From assembly GCF_965233615.1 (NCBI RefSeq), contig NZ_OZ247495.1: a stretch of 64,000 nt of DNA. One strand, 5' to 3'. A program made the translations under genes and the position numbers. The stretch is from Pelagibius sp028280305. GTDB taxonomy: Bacteria; Pseudomonadota; Alphaproteobacteria; Kiloniellales; Kiloniellaceae. A model generated the notes under the pieces. It saw nothing but the letters and a program-made list of their open reading frames with translations. It ran no database searches and was not told the origin of the DNA. Each line of letters starts with the position of its first letter. The first letter of the stretch is position 1. Shown piece by piece: positions 45,505 to 53,615 of the stretch.

Positions 45505-46170
45505 GGTCTGATGCTCCCTTGTGATTTGCTTTCAAGCAGAGTTCTTGCCGGCCCCGTCGAAGATGCCGCCACGCTCCGCCGCTCGGTCTTCGGGAAGCTT
45601 GCCGCCGTAATGAGCTGCCTGCTCCCCAGGCTTGAGAGACCCCAGGGTTTGCGAAACCCGGATGAAATCCACACCGCCATCCACTCCCCAGCAAAGGGGA
45701 CCGCTAAGAAGCGGAGAGCAGGGAGACCGGCCAACTAAACGAAGCAGCGAGACCTATCCTGCACTCAAATGCAACTGACTCCCTAAGGTTGCACTGCAAC
45801 GCCGCTGATATTCCACAGCAATGACGGATTTTGGCACGCAAATTTCTCTCAACCTCAGATTCATTACGCGCCCGGAACGCCTTCCGGCAAGGGACAAAAA
45901 GGGTATTAAGCATAAGCTATAGTTGCAGGCACTTAATCCTATAATTGGCTACAAATGTACTATCCAGGGCGTTTTGGACTCGGCATCGGGGCCCAGGCCG
46001 GCATCATCCCCATTAGGCGCTCATCGCCGCACCATCATCAAGCCTTGCAGCGAAAGTCTGGCTGCCGACCGTATTGAGCATCCCTGCCGTCGGCTGGGGG
46101 TGCTATGGGAGAAAGCAGACACAGCCCGCCCGGCCCCGACGCAACCGCTCGACAAGGCAGCCACTTTCCC
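45505..46170. other. Long gene-free stretch with repeats and hairpins
   Basis: I find no convincing gene; the short frames here lack codon bias and overlap on both strands. It holds three small hairpins (GGGTTT/AAACCC at 45645-45659; TCCCC/GGGGA at 45686-45700; CCGCT/AGCGG at 45701-45714), the GTTGCA palindrome group and an AT-rich patch. Near 45940-45945 there is a perfect TATAAT without a good -35. It must contain the promoters of the divergent OmpA-like and MFS genes; a small RNA is possible. Confidence 0.35.
45770..45800. promoter_or_regulatory. Cluster of GTTGCA/TGCAAC sites
   Basis: TGCAAC lies at 45770-45775, and the 13-bp perfect palindrome GTTGCACTGCAAC lies at 45788-45800. The three half-sites in 31 bp look like the operator of a dimeric regulator. 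It stands between the OmpA-like lipoprotein and MFS genes; the regulator is unknown. Confidence 0.4.
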
Positions 46171-47421
46171 ATGACCACCCTGCTGTCCTTCGCCGCACTC
46201 TTTCTGTCGATCTTCCTGGTGCAACTGGGTTCGGGCTCGCTGGGCCCGCTGGATGCGCTCTCCGGGTCGGTGCTCGGCTTCACCACCGAGGAGATCGGCC
46301 TGCTCGGCTCGGCGCACTTCTTCGGCTTTTTCCTGGGCTGCTACATCACACCGCGTCTGGTCGGCGATATCGGCCATTCCCGGACCTTCGCGGCGGCGGC
46401 GGCGATCGGTGCCATCGGCGCGCTGCTGCACCCGGTGCTCGAAGGCCCTGTCTACTGGGCATTTCTGCGCGTGCTCACTGGTCTGGCCATCGCGGCCGCT
46501 TACACGGTGATTGAGTCCTGGCTGCAGGCCAAGACCGAAAACCAGAACCGCGGCCGGGTCTATGGGCTGTTCCGCGTCGTCGACCTGATCGGCGCGGTCA
46601 GCGCCCAGGGCCTGATCGCCATTCTCGAGCCCGCAAGCTATGCGGCCTATAACATCGTCGCCACGTTCTGCTGCATCTGCCTGCTGCCTCTGGCGCTGAC
46701 CCAGCGCGCCGCGCCCAAGACGCCGGATGCCCCGCGGCTGCACCCAATCAAGGCCCTGCTGCTGTCGCCGACAGCGATCATGGGCGTGGTGGTTGCCGGC
46801 GTGACCAGTGCGGGCTTCCGCATGGTCGGCCCGGTCTACGGCGTGGAAAACGAACTCGGCCAAGGACAGATCGCCATCTTTCTGGCCTCGGGCATGCTCG
46901 GCGGCATCGCCGCGCAGTATCCGATCGGCTGGATCGCCGACAAGACCGACCGGCGCATGGTGCTGTTGATGCTGTCGATCGTCGCCGCCATCACTTGCCT
47001 GGGCATCGGCTATCTGGTCGAACCCGGCAACGCGGCGATGATCTATCTCGCCGCCTTTGTCTTCGGCACCACGGCCTTTCCCATCTACTCGGTCTCCGCG
47101 GCCTATGCGAACGACTTTGCCGATCCAGACTTCATGGTGGAACTGAGCGCCGCGCTCATCTTCTTTTTCTCACTCGGCGCCATCGTCAGCCCGGCGATTT
47201 CCGCCTGGCTGATCGCCCTGGCCGGGGCCAACGCCATGTTCGTCTTCATGGCGGGCGTGCACCTCCTGCTGGTCGCTTTCACCCTCTTCCGCATGACCCG
47301 GCGCGCCGGCGCCGAACCGCGCGCACCCTATCGTTACCTGCCCCGCACCTCGATGATCCTGGGGCGGCTGGCCCGGGGCAGCGACGGGAACGGAAAGGGA
47401 GAGGGCAAACACAAAGACTGA
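46171..47421 (+). CDS. MFS transporter (YcaD-like)
   Basis: 416 residues with about 12 membrane helices, major facilitator fold. The MFS loop motif is seen in GWIADKTDRRMVLLM between helices 8 and 9 and in the N-half as GCYITPRLVGDIGHSRTF. The similarity is to the YcaD-like group of putative exporters with unknown substrate. ATG 46171 (MTTLLSFAAL) starts just before the first helix; an upstream ATG at 46105 would add 22 polar residues. C-terminal tail charged (GNGKGEGKHKD). Confidence 0.85.
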   Translation: MTTLLSFAALFLSIFLVQLGSGSLGPLDALSGSVLGFTTEEIGLLGSAHFFGFFLGCYITPRLVGDIGHSRTFAAAAAIGAIGALLHPVLEGPVYWAFLRVLTGLAIAAAYTVIESWLQAKTENQNRGRVYGLFRVVDLIGAVSAQGLIAILEPASYAAYNIVATFCCICLLPLALTQRAAPKTPDAPRLHPIKALLLSPTAIMGVVVAGVTSAGFRMVGPVYGVENELGQGQIAIFLASGMLGGIAAQYPIGWIADKTDRRMVLLMLSIVAAITCLGIGYLVEPGNAAMIYLAAFVFGTTAFPIYSVSAAYANDFADPDFMVELSAALIFFFSLGAIVSPAISAWLIALAGANAMFVFMAGVHLLLVAFTLFRMTRRAGAEPRAPYRYLPRTSMILGRLARGSDGNGKGEGKHKD

Positions 47422-47565
47422 CGCAAGACCGACAGCGCCTAGCGCGATCCGGCCAATGTAGCGGACCGCGGAACTGCGGCAGCCACCGCGGCGCTGGCAG
47501 GCCGTGAACCGCCGTGGCAAGCTGCGCCCCCGTCGGCCATCCCTTGTTGTTTCGGATTCTCTTTC

Positions 47566-48447
47566 ATGCCCGTTGCCTCCCCCACCGTGAAGGCCATCGC
47601 CTGGATGATGGGCGCGCTGCTGTCCTTCGCGGCGATGACCGTATCGGTGCGCGAGCTGACCGCCGACCTGCATGCCTTTCAGATGCTGTTTATCCGCAGC
47701 GCCATCGGCATCGTGATTCTGCTGCCCTTTCTACAGCGTCAGGGCTGGGGCCAGATCCGCCTGACTCACCTGGCCGGTCACGGCCTGCGCAACGTGATCC
47801 ACTTCACCGGGCAGGTCCTGTGGATCTTCGGCATCGCCGTGCTGCCGTTGGCCACCGTCTCTGCACTGGAATTCACGTCGCCGCTCTGGGGCGGGCTTCT
47901 TGCCGTGCTGTTCCTCGGCGAGAAGATGAATCGCGGGCGTTGGATCGCTTTCGCTCTCGGCTTCGTCGGCGTCTTGGTCATCGTCCGCCCCGGCCTGGTC
48001 GAAGTCAGCGACGGCATCCTCATCATGCTGGCCTGCGCCTTTTTCTTCGGCGCAACCGGTGCCACCACCAAGTGGCTCACCCGGCGCGAGACCGCTTTGG
48101 CGATCGTCTTTTTCATGGTGGTGATACAGACCCTCTTCGGCGCGGTCGCCTCGACCTTCGTCTGGGCACCCCTGACCTGGGATCAGGCCCCCTGGCTGCT
48201 GCTGCTCTCGATCACCGGCCTGACCGCGCACTACTGTCTCACCCGCGCCCTGGCCGGCGCCGATGCCACCTTCATCATGCCGATGGAGTTTTTGCGCCTG
48301 CCGCTGGTCGCCCTCTTCGGCTATCTGCTCTATGCCGAGGCCTTCGAGGCCATGACCCTGATCGGCGCGGCGATCATCTTCTCCGGCAACTACGCCTCGA
48401 TCCGCCACGAAACAAGAGCACCGGAGAAAAGAGCGGTGGTGCGCTGA
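47566..48447 (+). CDS. DMT-superfamily transporter (two EamA domains)
   Basis: 293 residues with ten membrane helices arranged as two EamA repeats (MMGALLSFAAMTVSVRELTADLHAFQMLFIRSA; LIMLACAFFFGATGATTKWLTR). Each repeat ends with a positively charged end and a final EALxxA-type segment (EFTSPLWGGLLAVLFLGEK; MEFLRLPLVALFGYLLYAE). These are exporters of amino acids or other metabolites. Transcribed after the MFS gene with a 144-bp gap. Confidence 0.9.
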   Translation: MPVASPTVKAIAWMMGALLSFAAMTVSVRELTADLHAFQMLFIRSAIGIVILLPFLQRQGWGQIRLTHLAGHGLRNVIHFTGQVLWIFGIAVLPLATVSALEFTSPLWGGLLAVLFLGEKMNRGRWIAFALGFVGVLVIVRPGLVEVSDGILIMLACAFFFGATGATTKWLTRRETALAIVFFMVVIQTLFGAVASTFVWAPLTWDQAPWLLLLSITGLTAHYCLTRALAGADATFIMPMEFLRLPLVALFGYLLYAEAFEAMTLIGAAIIFSGNYASIRHETRAPEKRAVVR

Positions 48448-48553
48448 GCGCATGGACACGCCATCGCTGAACCAAAAAACAAGCTGTTGCCAGGATGCAG
48501 GGCCGTAAGGCTCAATCGGCGCCGGGCAAACCGCAAGGGGCAGGAGCACCTCC

Positions 48554-49345
48554 ATGACGTATGAGACTCTCGACTACGATCTGCGCGACGGCGTCGCCTG
48601 GATCACCTTCAACCGGCCGGACCGCTTCAATGCCTTGAACCCGGTGATGGTCCGCGAGCTCTGCGACGTTGCCATGCGCTGTTCCAGCGACACGGCCGTA
48701 AGGGCCGCGGTGCTGACCGGTGCCGGCGACCAGGCGTTCTGCGCCGGGGGCGACGTCTCCGAATTCGGCAAGAGGCTCGACGAGATCGACCTGCTGGTGA
48801 AGGAGATGACGACCTATCTTCATGCCGCCGTCTCCCGCTTTGCCTGGATGCGCGCACCGCTGATCGGCGCGGTCAACGGCGTTGCCGCCGGCGCCGGGCT
48901 CAGCGCCGTTGCCTTCTGCGATCTGGTGGTCGCCGCGGAGAGCGCAACCTTCACCTCGGCCTATACCCAGATCGGGCTGACGCCGGACGGCAGTTCAACC
49001 TATTTCCTCAGCCGCATTCTGGGGCAACGCCGGGCGATGGAGCTTTATCTCACGAACCGGGTGCTGTCGGCCCAGGAGGCGCTCGACTGGGGCCTGGTGA
49101 ACAAGGTGGTGCCGGCGGCGCAGGTCACCGAAGAGGCCGGCGCCCTCGCCGCCGAACTGGCCCAGGGGCCGACCCGCGCTTTCGGCGGGGTGAAGCGTCT
49201 GCTGCAGACCGCCGCCACCGAAAGCCTGGAAACCCAGATGGAACGGGAAACCCGCTTCATCGCCGAGATGGGCGCCAGCGCCGACGGCCAGGAAGGCATC
49301 CGCGCCTTCCTCGACAAGCGAAAAGCCAACTTCAGCGGCAACTGA
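48554..49345 (+). CDS. Enoyl-CoA hydratase/isomerase family protein, PaaG-like
   Basis: 263 residues with the crotonase fold (FNRPDRFNALNPVMV, GVAAGAGLSAVAFCDLVVAA). The two hydratase glutamates are replaced (AGLSAVA; YTQIGLTPDGSSTYFL), and an aspartate follows in LTPDGSS, as in PaaG isomerases and 4-chlorobenzoyl-CoA dehalogenases. It is thus probably an isomerase of a CoA thioester rather than a hydratase. GGAGCACC precedes the ATG. It is unlike the other crotonase in the window and has no linked catabolic genes. Confidence 0.88.
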   Translation: MTYETLDYDLRDGVAWITFNRPDRFNALNPVMVRELCDVAMRCSSDTAVRAAVLTGAGDQAFCAGGDVSEFGKRLDEIDLLVKEMTTYLHAAVSRFAWMRAPLIGAVNGVAAGAGLSAVAFCDLVVAAESATFTSAYTQIGLTPDGSSTYFLSRILGQRRAMELYLTNRVLSAQEALDWGLVNKVVPAAQVTEEAGALAAELAQGPTRAFGGVKRLLQTAATESLETQMERETRFIAEMGASADGQEGIRAFLDKRKANFSGN

Positions 49346-49465
49346 AGACCCGCCGCATCGCTGTCGGGATTCTTCCGGCACCAAGCGGAGCGAGACTTGG
49401 CCGGACTCGCTCGGATCAGAACAATTTCGGGACCGCCCAATTCCTGCCTTGACCATATTGCAATT

Positions 49466-49484
49466 GCGAGTCATTTTCATTCGC
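49466..49484 (+). promoter_or_regulatory. Fur-box-like site upstream of the unknown 364-residue protein
   Basis: GCGAGTCATTTTCATTCGC is a 19-bp imperfect palindrome with outer GCGA/TCGC and the CATT right half typical of Fur boxes. It covers the candidate promoter (TTGACC at 49449-49454, -10 at about 49472-49477), so an iron-loaded Fur would repress. It lies 38 bp upstream of the ATG at 49523. Confidence 0.6.
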
Positions 49485-49522
49485 ATCAACTCGGCCCTGA
49501 GACAGCCCGACCGGACGGTTCC

Positions 49523-50617
49523 ATGCTCACTTCTCATGCTTTGCGCGCCAAGGCCGCCCGAAAGCCACGCGTTGTCGCGAATCTCGCCTTTCCCGAAATC
49601 ATCATCGTCTGGGCGCTCAGGCACTCTCTCGCCGCCACGGCACCGGGGAACAGCGCAGTCAAGGGTTCGGGTCATTGTGCGGACAAGCACAGAGAGGCGC
49701 GCATAGCGCCGGAATTCTCCCGCGCCCTTGGCCTCGCGCGCCTGGAGGAAAGCCTGGCCGCGCTGGCGAGCCTGACCCGCAGCCTGAGCTGGGCGGGCCG
49801 CCTGCCCCAAGCCACAGCCGCCATCAACGACGACCGGGTGACCGCGCGCGAAGAAGCGGTGCTGGCGGCCCTCTCGGCCTTTCAACACGGCGAGACCGCC
49901 CTGGCACAGCGCCTGAGCGAATGGCTGGTCCAGCGCAGTGAGCAGCGCCGCTTCGCCAGCGCTGCGCGGCAGCTTGCGGAGATCATGGCCGAAGCGGGAC
50001 AGTTCATCCCGCACGACCCGACGCGGCCCCAGCCCCTCGGCCGGCAAAGTGAAATTGCCGGGGCCAAGGACTGGCAGGGTCTGACCGCTTCCGAGCGGCA
50101 CCTCGTGAGTGGACTGCGCCTTTGGGTCGACGCCTTCAAGAGCGATGAGGACCCTCTAGGCTCTCTGCGCGGGCTTTTCGGGCGATCCGGCGCCGCAGAC
50201 CCGGCCCTCAGCCTGCATACCATTCTGCACAACACGACTCTCTCGGCCCTGCGGTCCATCGATGTGCGCTGCCGCAAATGCCCCGGTCTTTCCCCCGATG
50301 AAGCCCGGCTGCTTGACTGCGTTGCCTGGCTGCAACGCGAGATGCCGGAGCCCGCTACGGCCGCACTCGCCGCCTGGTTACCGCCGGCGGCACTGCGACT
50401 GTCGCTGGATGCGGCGCGAGGGCTCGCAAGCGGGCTGATGCTGGACGGGCAGATCCTGCCCCTTCGTGATTGGGATTACGCGGCATTGGAATCAGCCGCC
50501 CACCCGCCGACCACAAGTGATCGGGTCCGCTATATGGCCAGCGACATCGTGGTCGACCTCGGTGAACACCGTGACCCAGCAAAGCGCCAGGCAGCAGCTT
50601 CGCCCACCCTGCACTGA
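49523..50617 (+). CDS. Unknown protein, probably iron-regulated
   Basis: 364 residues; not recognised. The N-terminus is RKPRVVANLAFPEIIIVWALRHSL, a mildly hydrophobic segment but not a clear signal peptide. The middle is mainly alpha-helical. A pair of cysteines CRKC (about residue 252) with another Cys 15 residues later (LLDCVAWL) could bind a metal or Fe-S cluster, which cannot be decided. It contains long Ala-rich amphipathic helices. A Fur-box-like site covers its promoter, so it is likely made under iron limitation. The Prx5 gene follows by ~100 bp but has its own ribosome-binding site. Confidence 0.65.
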   Translation: MLTSHALRAKAARKPRVVANLAFPEIIIVWALRHSLAATAPGNSAVKGSGHCADKHREARIAPEFSRALGLARLEESLAALASLTRSLSWAGRLPQATAAINDDRVTAREEAVLAALSAFQHGETALAQRLSEWLVQRSEQRRFASAARQLAEIMAEAGQFIPHDPTRPQPLGRQSEIAGAKDWQGLTASERHLVSGLRLWVDAFKSDEDPLGSLRGLFGRSGAADPALSLHTILHNTTLSALRSIDVRCRKCPGLSPDEARLLDCVAWLQREMPEPATAALAAWLPPAALRLSLDAARGLASGLMLDGQILPLRDWDYAALESAAHPPTTSDRVRYMASDIVVDLGEHRDPAKRQAAASPTLH

Positions 50618-50715
50618 CGCCTGGCCGGGGCAGGCCAGGTGCCTGCCGGCTCTTTCACAGACAAATTCATCAACCCGGCCATTCGGAGCCGGTCAAACAG
50701 AAAGGATCTCTTGCG

Positions 50716-51237
50716 ATGCGCGGTGTCGGCGATGCTGTTCCGATGACAACCTTTAAACTCCGCAAAGGCGGCGAGTGGCTTGAAAGGACATCCCAGGACT
50801 ACTTCAAGGGCCGCAACGTCGTCCTCTTCGCCCTGCCGGGGGCCTTCACGCCGACCTGCTCCTCGACCCACCTGCCGGGCTATATGGCGCTATCGAAAAA
50901 CCTGAAGACCATGGGGGTCGACGAGATCATCTGTCTCTCCGTGAACGATGCCTTCGTCATGAACGCCTGGGGCAAGGACCAGGGCGTTGAAGAGGAGGTC
51001 ACGATGCTGCCCGACGGCAGCGGGCATTTCACCCGTGCGATGGGCATGCTGGTGGACAAGGACGAGCTGGGGTTCGGCGAGCGGTCCTGGCGGTATTCCA
51101 TGCTTGTCGCCGACGGGGTGATACAGAAGATCTTCGTCGAAGATCGCGCGGCAACAGGCGACCCCTTCGCGGTCAGTGACGCCGTGACCATGCTCGACTA
51201 CCTGAACGACGCCCAGAAACAGGCCGCCAACGCCTGA
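50716..51237 (+). CDS. Peroxiredoxin of the Prx5 type
   Basis: 173 residues. The peroxidatic cysteine is in LPGAFTPTCSSTHLPGY (Cys48), the Prx5 signature. It reduces hydrogen peroxide and alkyl hydroperoxides with thiol donors, in the cytoplasm. No second conserved cysteine of the bacterial atypical 2-Cys type is obvious, so it may depend on glutaredoxin. AAAGGA (50701-50706) lies 9 bases before the ATG. It is followed by two strong tandem hairpins. Confidence 0.92.
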   Translation: MRGVGDAVPMTTFKLRKGGEWLERTSQDYFKGRNVVLFALPGAFTPTCSSTHLPGYMALSKNLKTMGVDEIICLSVNDAFVMNAWGKDQGVEEEVTMLPDGSGHFTRAMGMLVDKDELGFGERSWRYSMLVADGVIQKIFVEDRAATGDPFAVSDAVTMLDYLNDAQKQAANA

Positions 51238-51248
51238 TCCTACTGTGC

Positions 51249-51308
51249 CGACAGGCAAACCGGCCTGTCGAACAATGCCGCCGCGTTGAGCCATCTCAAT
51301 GCGGCGGC
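51249..51308 (+). promoter_or_regulatory. Two tandem hairpins after the Prx5 gene
   Basis: Hairpin 1: CGACAGGC (51249-51256) with GCCTGTCG (51263-51270), 6-nt loop. Hairpin 2: a 14-bp stem 51277-51290 with 51295-51308 including one G-U pair, loop CCAT. They are 6 bp apart. No T-tract follows, so they are either rho-independent-like ends without U-run or an RNA stability element. They are the strongest paired structures found in the window outside coding sequence. Confidence 0.55.
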
Positions 51309-51364
51309 CAGTCCATCCGATAGGCTGTCTGCAGACCTGAAATCACCATGGTTTGCGACACCGG

Positions 51365-52951
51365 ATGAGCATCTCGGAACCACGCTTGAGCGACACGCCC
51401 GAAGGCGCCGATCAGGATTCCGTCCTGCGATTTCTTGGCGATCCATCGGCCTACGGCACAGAGGTTCAGGAAGTCGCCCGTATCGATACGCATGGGGCCA
51501 TTGTGTTTCTGGCCGGCGATTTCGCCTACAAGATCAAGCGCGCGCTGCGCTATCCCTACATGGATTTTTCGACCCTGGAGAAGCGGCAACAGGCCTGCGC
51601 GCGGGAGCTTTCACTGAATGCCCGCACCGCGCCCTCGCTCTACCTGAAGGTCATAGCGGTAACCCGCGGCGAAGACGGTTGCCTGGCGTTGGATGGAGGC
51701 GGCACCACGGTGGAGTGGGTGCTGGTCATGAAGCGCTTTCCCCAGGAAGACCTGCTGAGCAACCAGGCAGACCGCAGGCAATTGACCCGAGAGACCATGG
51801 TCGAGTTGGCGGAAGTCGTGGCCGAGTTTCACGACACCGCACCGCCGCCGCCCGGCGCGACGGAAGCAGGAAACCCGGCCGGCACGGAGACCTTCGACTG
51901 GGTTGTGCGCGAAAACATCGAAGAGCTGACCGACCGACGCGACCTCTTCCCGGCCGGGGACGTCGCGCGGCTGGCCGAACTTTCACTGGCGCAACTGGCC
52001 GGGCGGAAGTCCTTACTCGATGCTCGGGCGTCCGCCGGCCAGGTCCGGCTTTGCCATGGCGATCTGCATCTGCGCAACGTGGTCCTGCTCGACGGCCATC
52101 CCAGGCTGTTCGACGCCATCGAGTTCAATGACGCGATCGCCTGTATCGATGTGTTCTATGACCTTGCCTTCTTGCTGATGGATCTGGAGCATCGCGGGCT
52201 GCGTCCCTTTGCCAATCTGGTGCTCAACCGCTACCTGCAGCATCGCGAGGCGTTGGACGCCCTGCCGCTGCTGCCGCTTTTTCTCTCTGCCCGCGCCTGC
52301 GTCAGGGCCAAGGTTGCCGCCAGCCTGGAGAAACTGGCCGGGAAGCCCGCGCAGAAAACCAAAAGGCGGGCCGAGGCTCAGAACTACTTCAGCGAAGCCC
52401 TGGCCTTCCTGACCCCGCCACCGCCCCGGCTGGTCGCCGTCGGTGGCCTTTCGGGCAGCGGAAAGACCACCGTCGCAAGCCACCTCGCACCGCGGCTGGG
52501 CGCCGCCCCCGGTGCGGTTCACCTGCGCAGCGACATCCTGCGCAAGGCGCTCGCCGGGGTCGGCGAGGAAACCCGCCTGCCGCCGGAAGCCTATAACCCC
52601 AAAGCCAATCGAGCCGTCTATGACGACCTGCTTCGAAAAGCGGCAAATGTGCTCGCTGCCGGACACGCGGTCATCGTCGACGCGGTCTTCGCGAGACCCG
52701 AAGAACGGGCGGCCTTGGAGCGGGTCGCCCGGGCGAGCGGGTGCACCTTCTCGGGCCTGTGGCTCGAGGCCCGTCCCGCGAATCTTCGATCACGAGTCGA
52801 GGGCCGGCGTCACGACGCCTCCGACGCCACCGCCAAAGTGGTCGATCGTCAGTTGGACTATGACCTCGGCCGCCTGACCTGGACCACCATCGATGCGGAC
52901 GGCACTGTCGAGTCCGTCGTCGAAACAGCGGACCGACATCTCGCGTTGTAA
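51365..52951 (+). CDS. Bifunctional aminoglycoside-phosphotransferase-like kinase and P-loop ATPase
   Basis: 528 residues. The N-terminal half resembles an APH-type kinase; the catalytic loop is LCHGDLHLRNVVLLDG (Asp acceptor base), followed by the metal region FDAIEFND. The C-terminal domain is an AAA_33-type P-loop kinase (VAVGGLSGSGKTTVA, LRSDILRKAL, and VIVDAVFARPEER). The same architecture is known from Mycobacterium Rv2004c and environmental bacteria; substrates are undetermined. ATG 51365 precedes SISEPRLSD; the frame opens four codons earlier at a TTG. Transcribed away from Prx5 by 127 bp. Confidence 0.9.
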   Translation: MSISEPRLSDTPEGADQDSVLRFLGDPSAYGTEVQEVARIDTHGAIVFLAGDFAYKIKRALRYPYMDFSTLEKRQQACARELSLNARTAPSLYLKVIAVTRGEDGCLALDGGGTTVEWVLVMKRFPQEDLLSNQADRRQLTRETMVELAEVVAEFHDTAPPPPGATEAGNPAGTETFDWVVRENIEELTDRRDLFPAGDVARLAELSLAQLAGRKSLLDARASAGQVRLCHGDLHLRNVVLLDGHPRLFDAIEFNDAIACIDVFYDLAFLLMDLEHRGLRPFANLVLNRYLQHREALDALPLLPLFLSARACVRAKVAASLEKLAGKPAQKTKRRAEAQNYFSEALAFLTPPPPRLVAVGGLSGSGKTTVASHLAPRLGAAPGAVHLRSDILRKALAGVGEETRLPPEAYNPKANRAVYDDLLRKAANVLAAGHAVIVDAVFARPEERAALERVARASGCTFSGLWLEARPANLRSRVEGRRHDASDATAKVVDRQLDYDLGRLTWTTIDADGTVESVVETADRHLAL

Positions 52952-53175
52952 CCGAAACAGACAGCCGCCCTTTTGCCGCTTGTTAAGATCCACCGTGATA
53001 TCGGTTGGACTGCATTGGGGCGAAGCTGCCTTCTTTTGGCTAAGCCAGAGGAGGCAGCCCGCGGTTTCTCTGGGGTTAGTTCCGTTGAACCTTGGCCTTG
53101 CCCGGCACGACTAAGAGATAATGCCCGAGAGAGGGTGGAATAAGCGGTCTGCCGGACCGTTATTGGAACAGATGA

Positions 53176-53195
53176 GCACGGACATAATGCCGTGC
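53176..53195 (+). promoter_or_regulatory. Hairpin before the 57-residue gene
   Basis: GCACGG (53176-53181) pairs with CCGTGC (53190-53195) around an 8-nt loop. It ends 23 bp before the start codon of the small gene and just before its ribosome-binding site. It could affect translation. Confidence 0.35.
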
Positions 53196-53217
53196 CCGAG
53201 ACGGAGGCTAGGACACC

Positions 53218-53391
53218 ATGACCCTCACATCCGGCACAGCCAAAGACGCGGTTACCATCCAACGCGATCTCGCCGACCTCGCCCTCGAACTGGTCGACAG
53301 AGTCGGCGTCGAAGGCGCCATCCGCTACTGCAACAGCCTTGGGTGGCGCGGCGTCCTGGCACAGATCGAGGCCATGCGCGCCCGGCGCTAG
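53218..53391 (+). CDS. Small 57-residue protein, unrecognised
   Basis: An ATG at 53218 opens a 57-codon frame ending at TAG 53389-53391. Its product is a helical, slightly acidic peptide with a conserved-looking core: LADLALELVDRVGVEGA followed by IRYCNSLGWRGVLAQIEAMR. Good codon usage for a high-GC genome and a ribosome-binding site (GGAGGCTAGGACACC) support it. A hairpin at 53176-53195 lies just before it. It lies 224 bp upstream of the RTX gene, with AT-rich promoter sequence between. I know of no assigned function. Confidence 0.6.
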   Translation: MTLTSGTAKDAVTIQRDLADLALELVDRVGVEGAIRYCNSLGWRGVLAQIEAMRARR

Positions 53392-53566
53392 AAAGGCTGC
53401 ATCGGTATTGCTTCAAACGGCAATCCTTCGCGCACTCCGGTCAAATCGCATCGTTATTTCTTATAGATATCAATATGATAAAGGTCCGTCGCAATATCGG
53501 CGGCGTTTACGATAATTCCTAAAGGCTCGTTAAGGCTTGTTTGTTATATTACTCGTCCGCACTGAA

Positions 53567-53591
53567 GCCGCGTCCCTTGCCGGGGCGCGGC
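53567..53591 (+). promoter_or_regulatory. Strong leader hairpin upstream of the RTX gene
   Basis: A 10-bp stem (53567-53576 with 53582-53591, one G-U) with a 5-nt loop lies 24 bp before the start codon, just ahead of the ribosome-binding sequence AGGAGC (53606-53611). The AT-rich stretch before it (53450-53560) is the probable promoter region. The hairpin may set mRNA stability or translation. Confidence 0.45.
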
Positions 53592-53615
53592 CGATCGGCA
53601 TTTTAGGAGCAGACG

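Noticed and set aside
45501..45734. Short minus-strand frame (about 77 codons) and the overlapping plus-strand frame upstream of the OmpA gene
   Set aside because: Both strands are open at the same place, no family resemblance, no good ribosome-binding site, and it lies in the probable leader of the OmpA-like gene.
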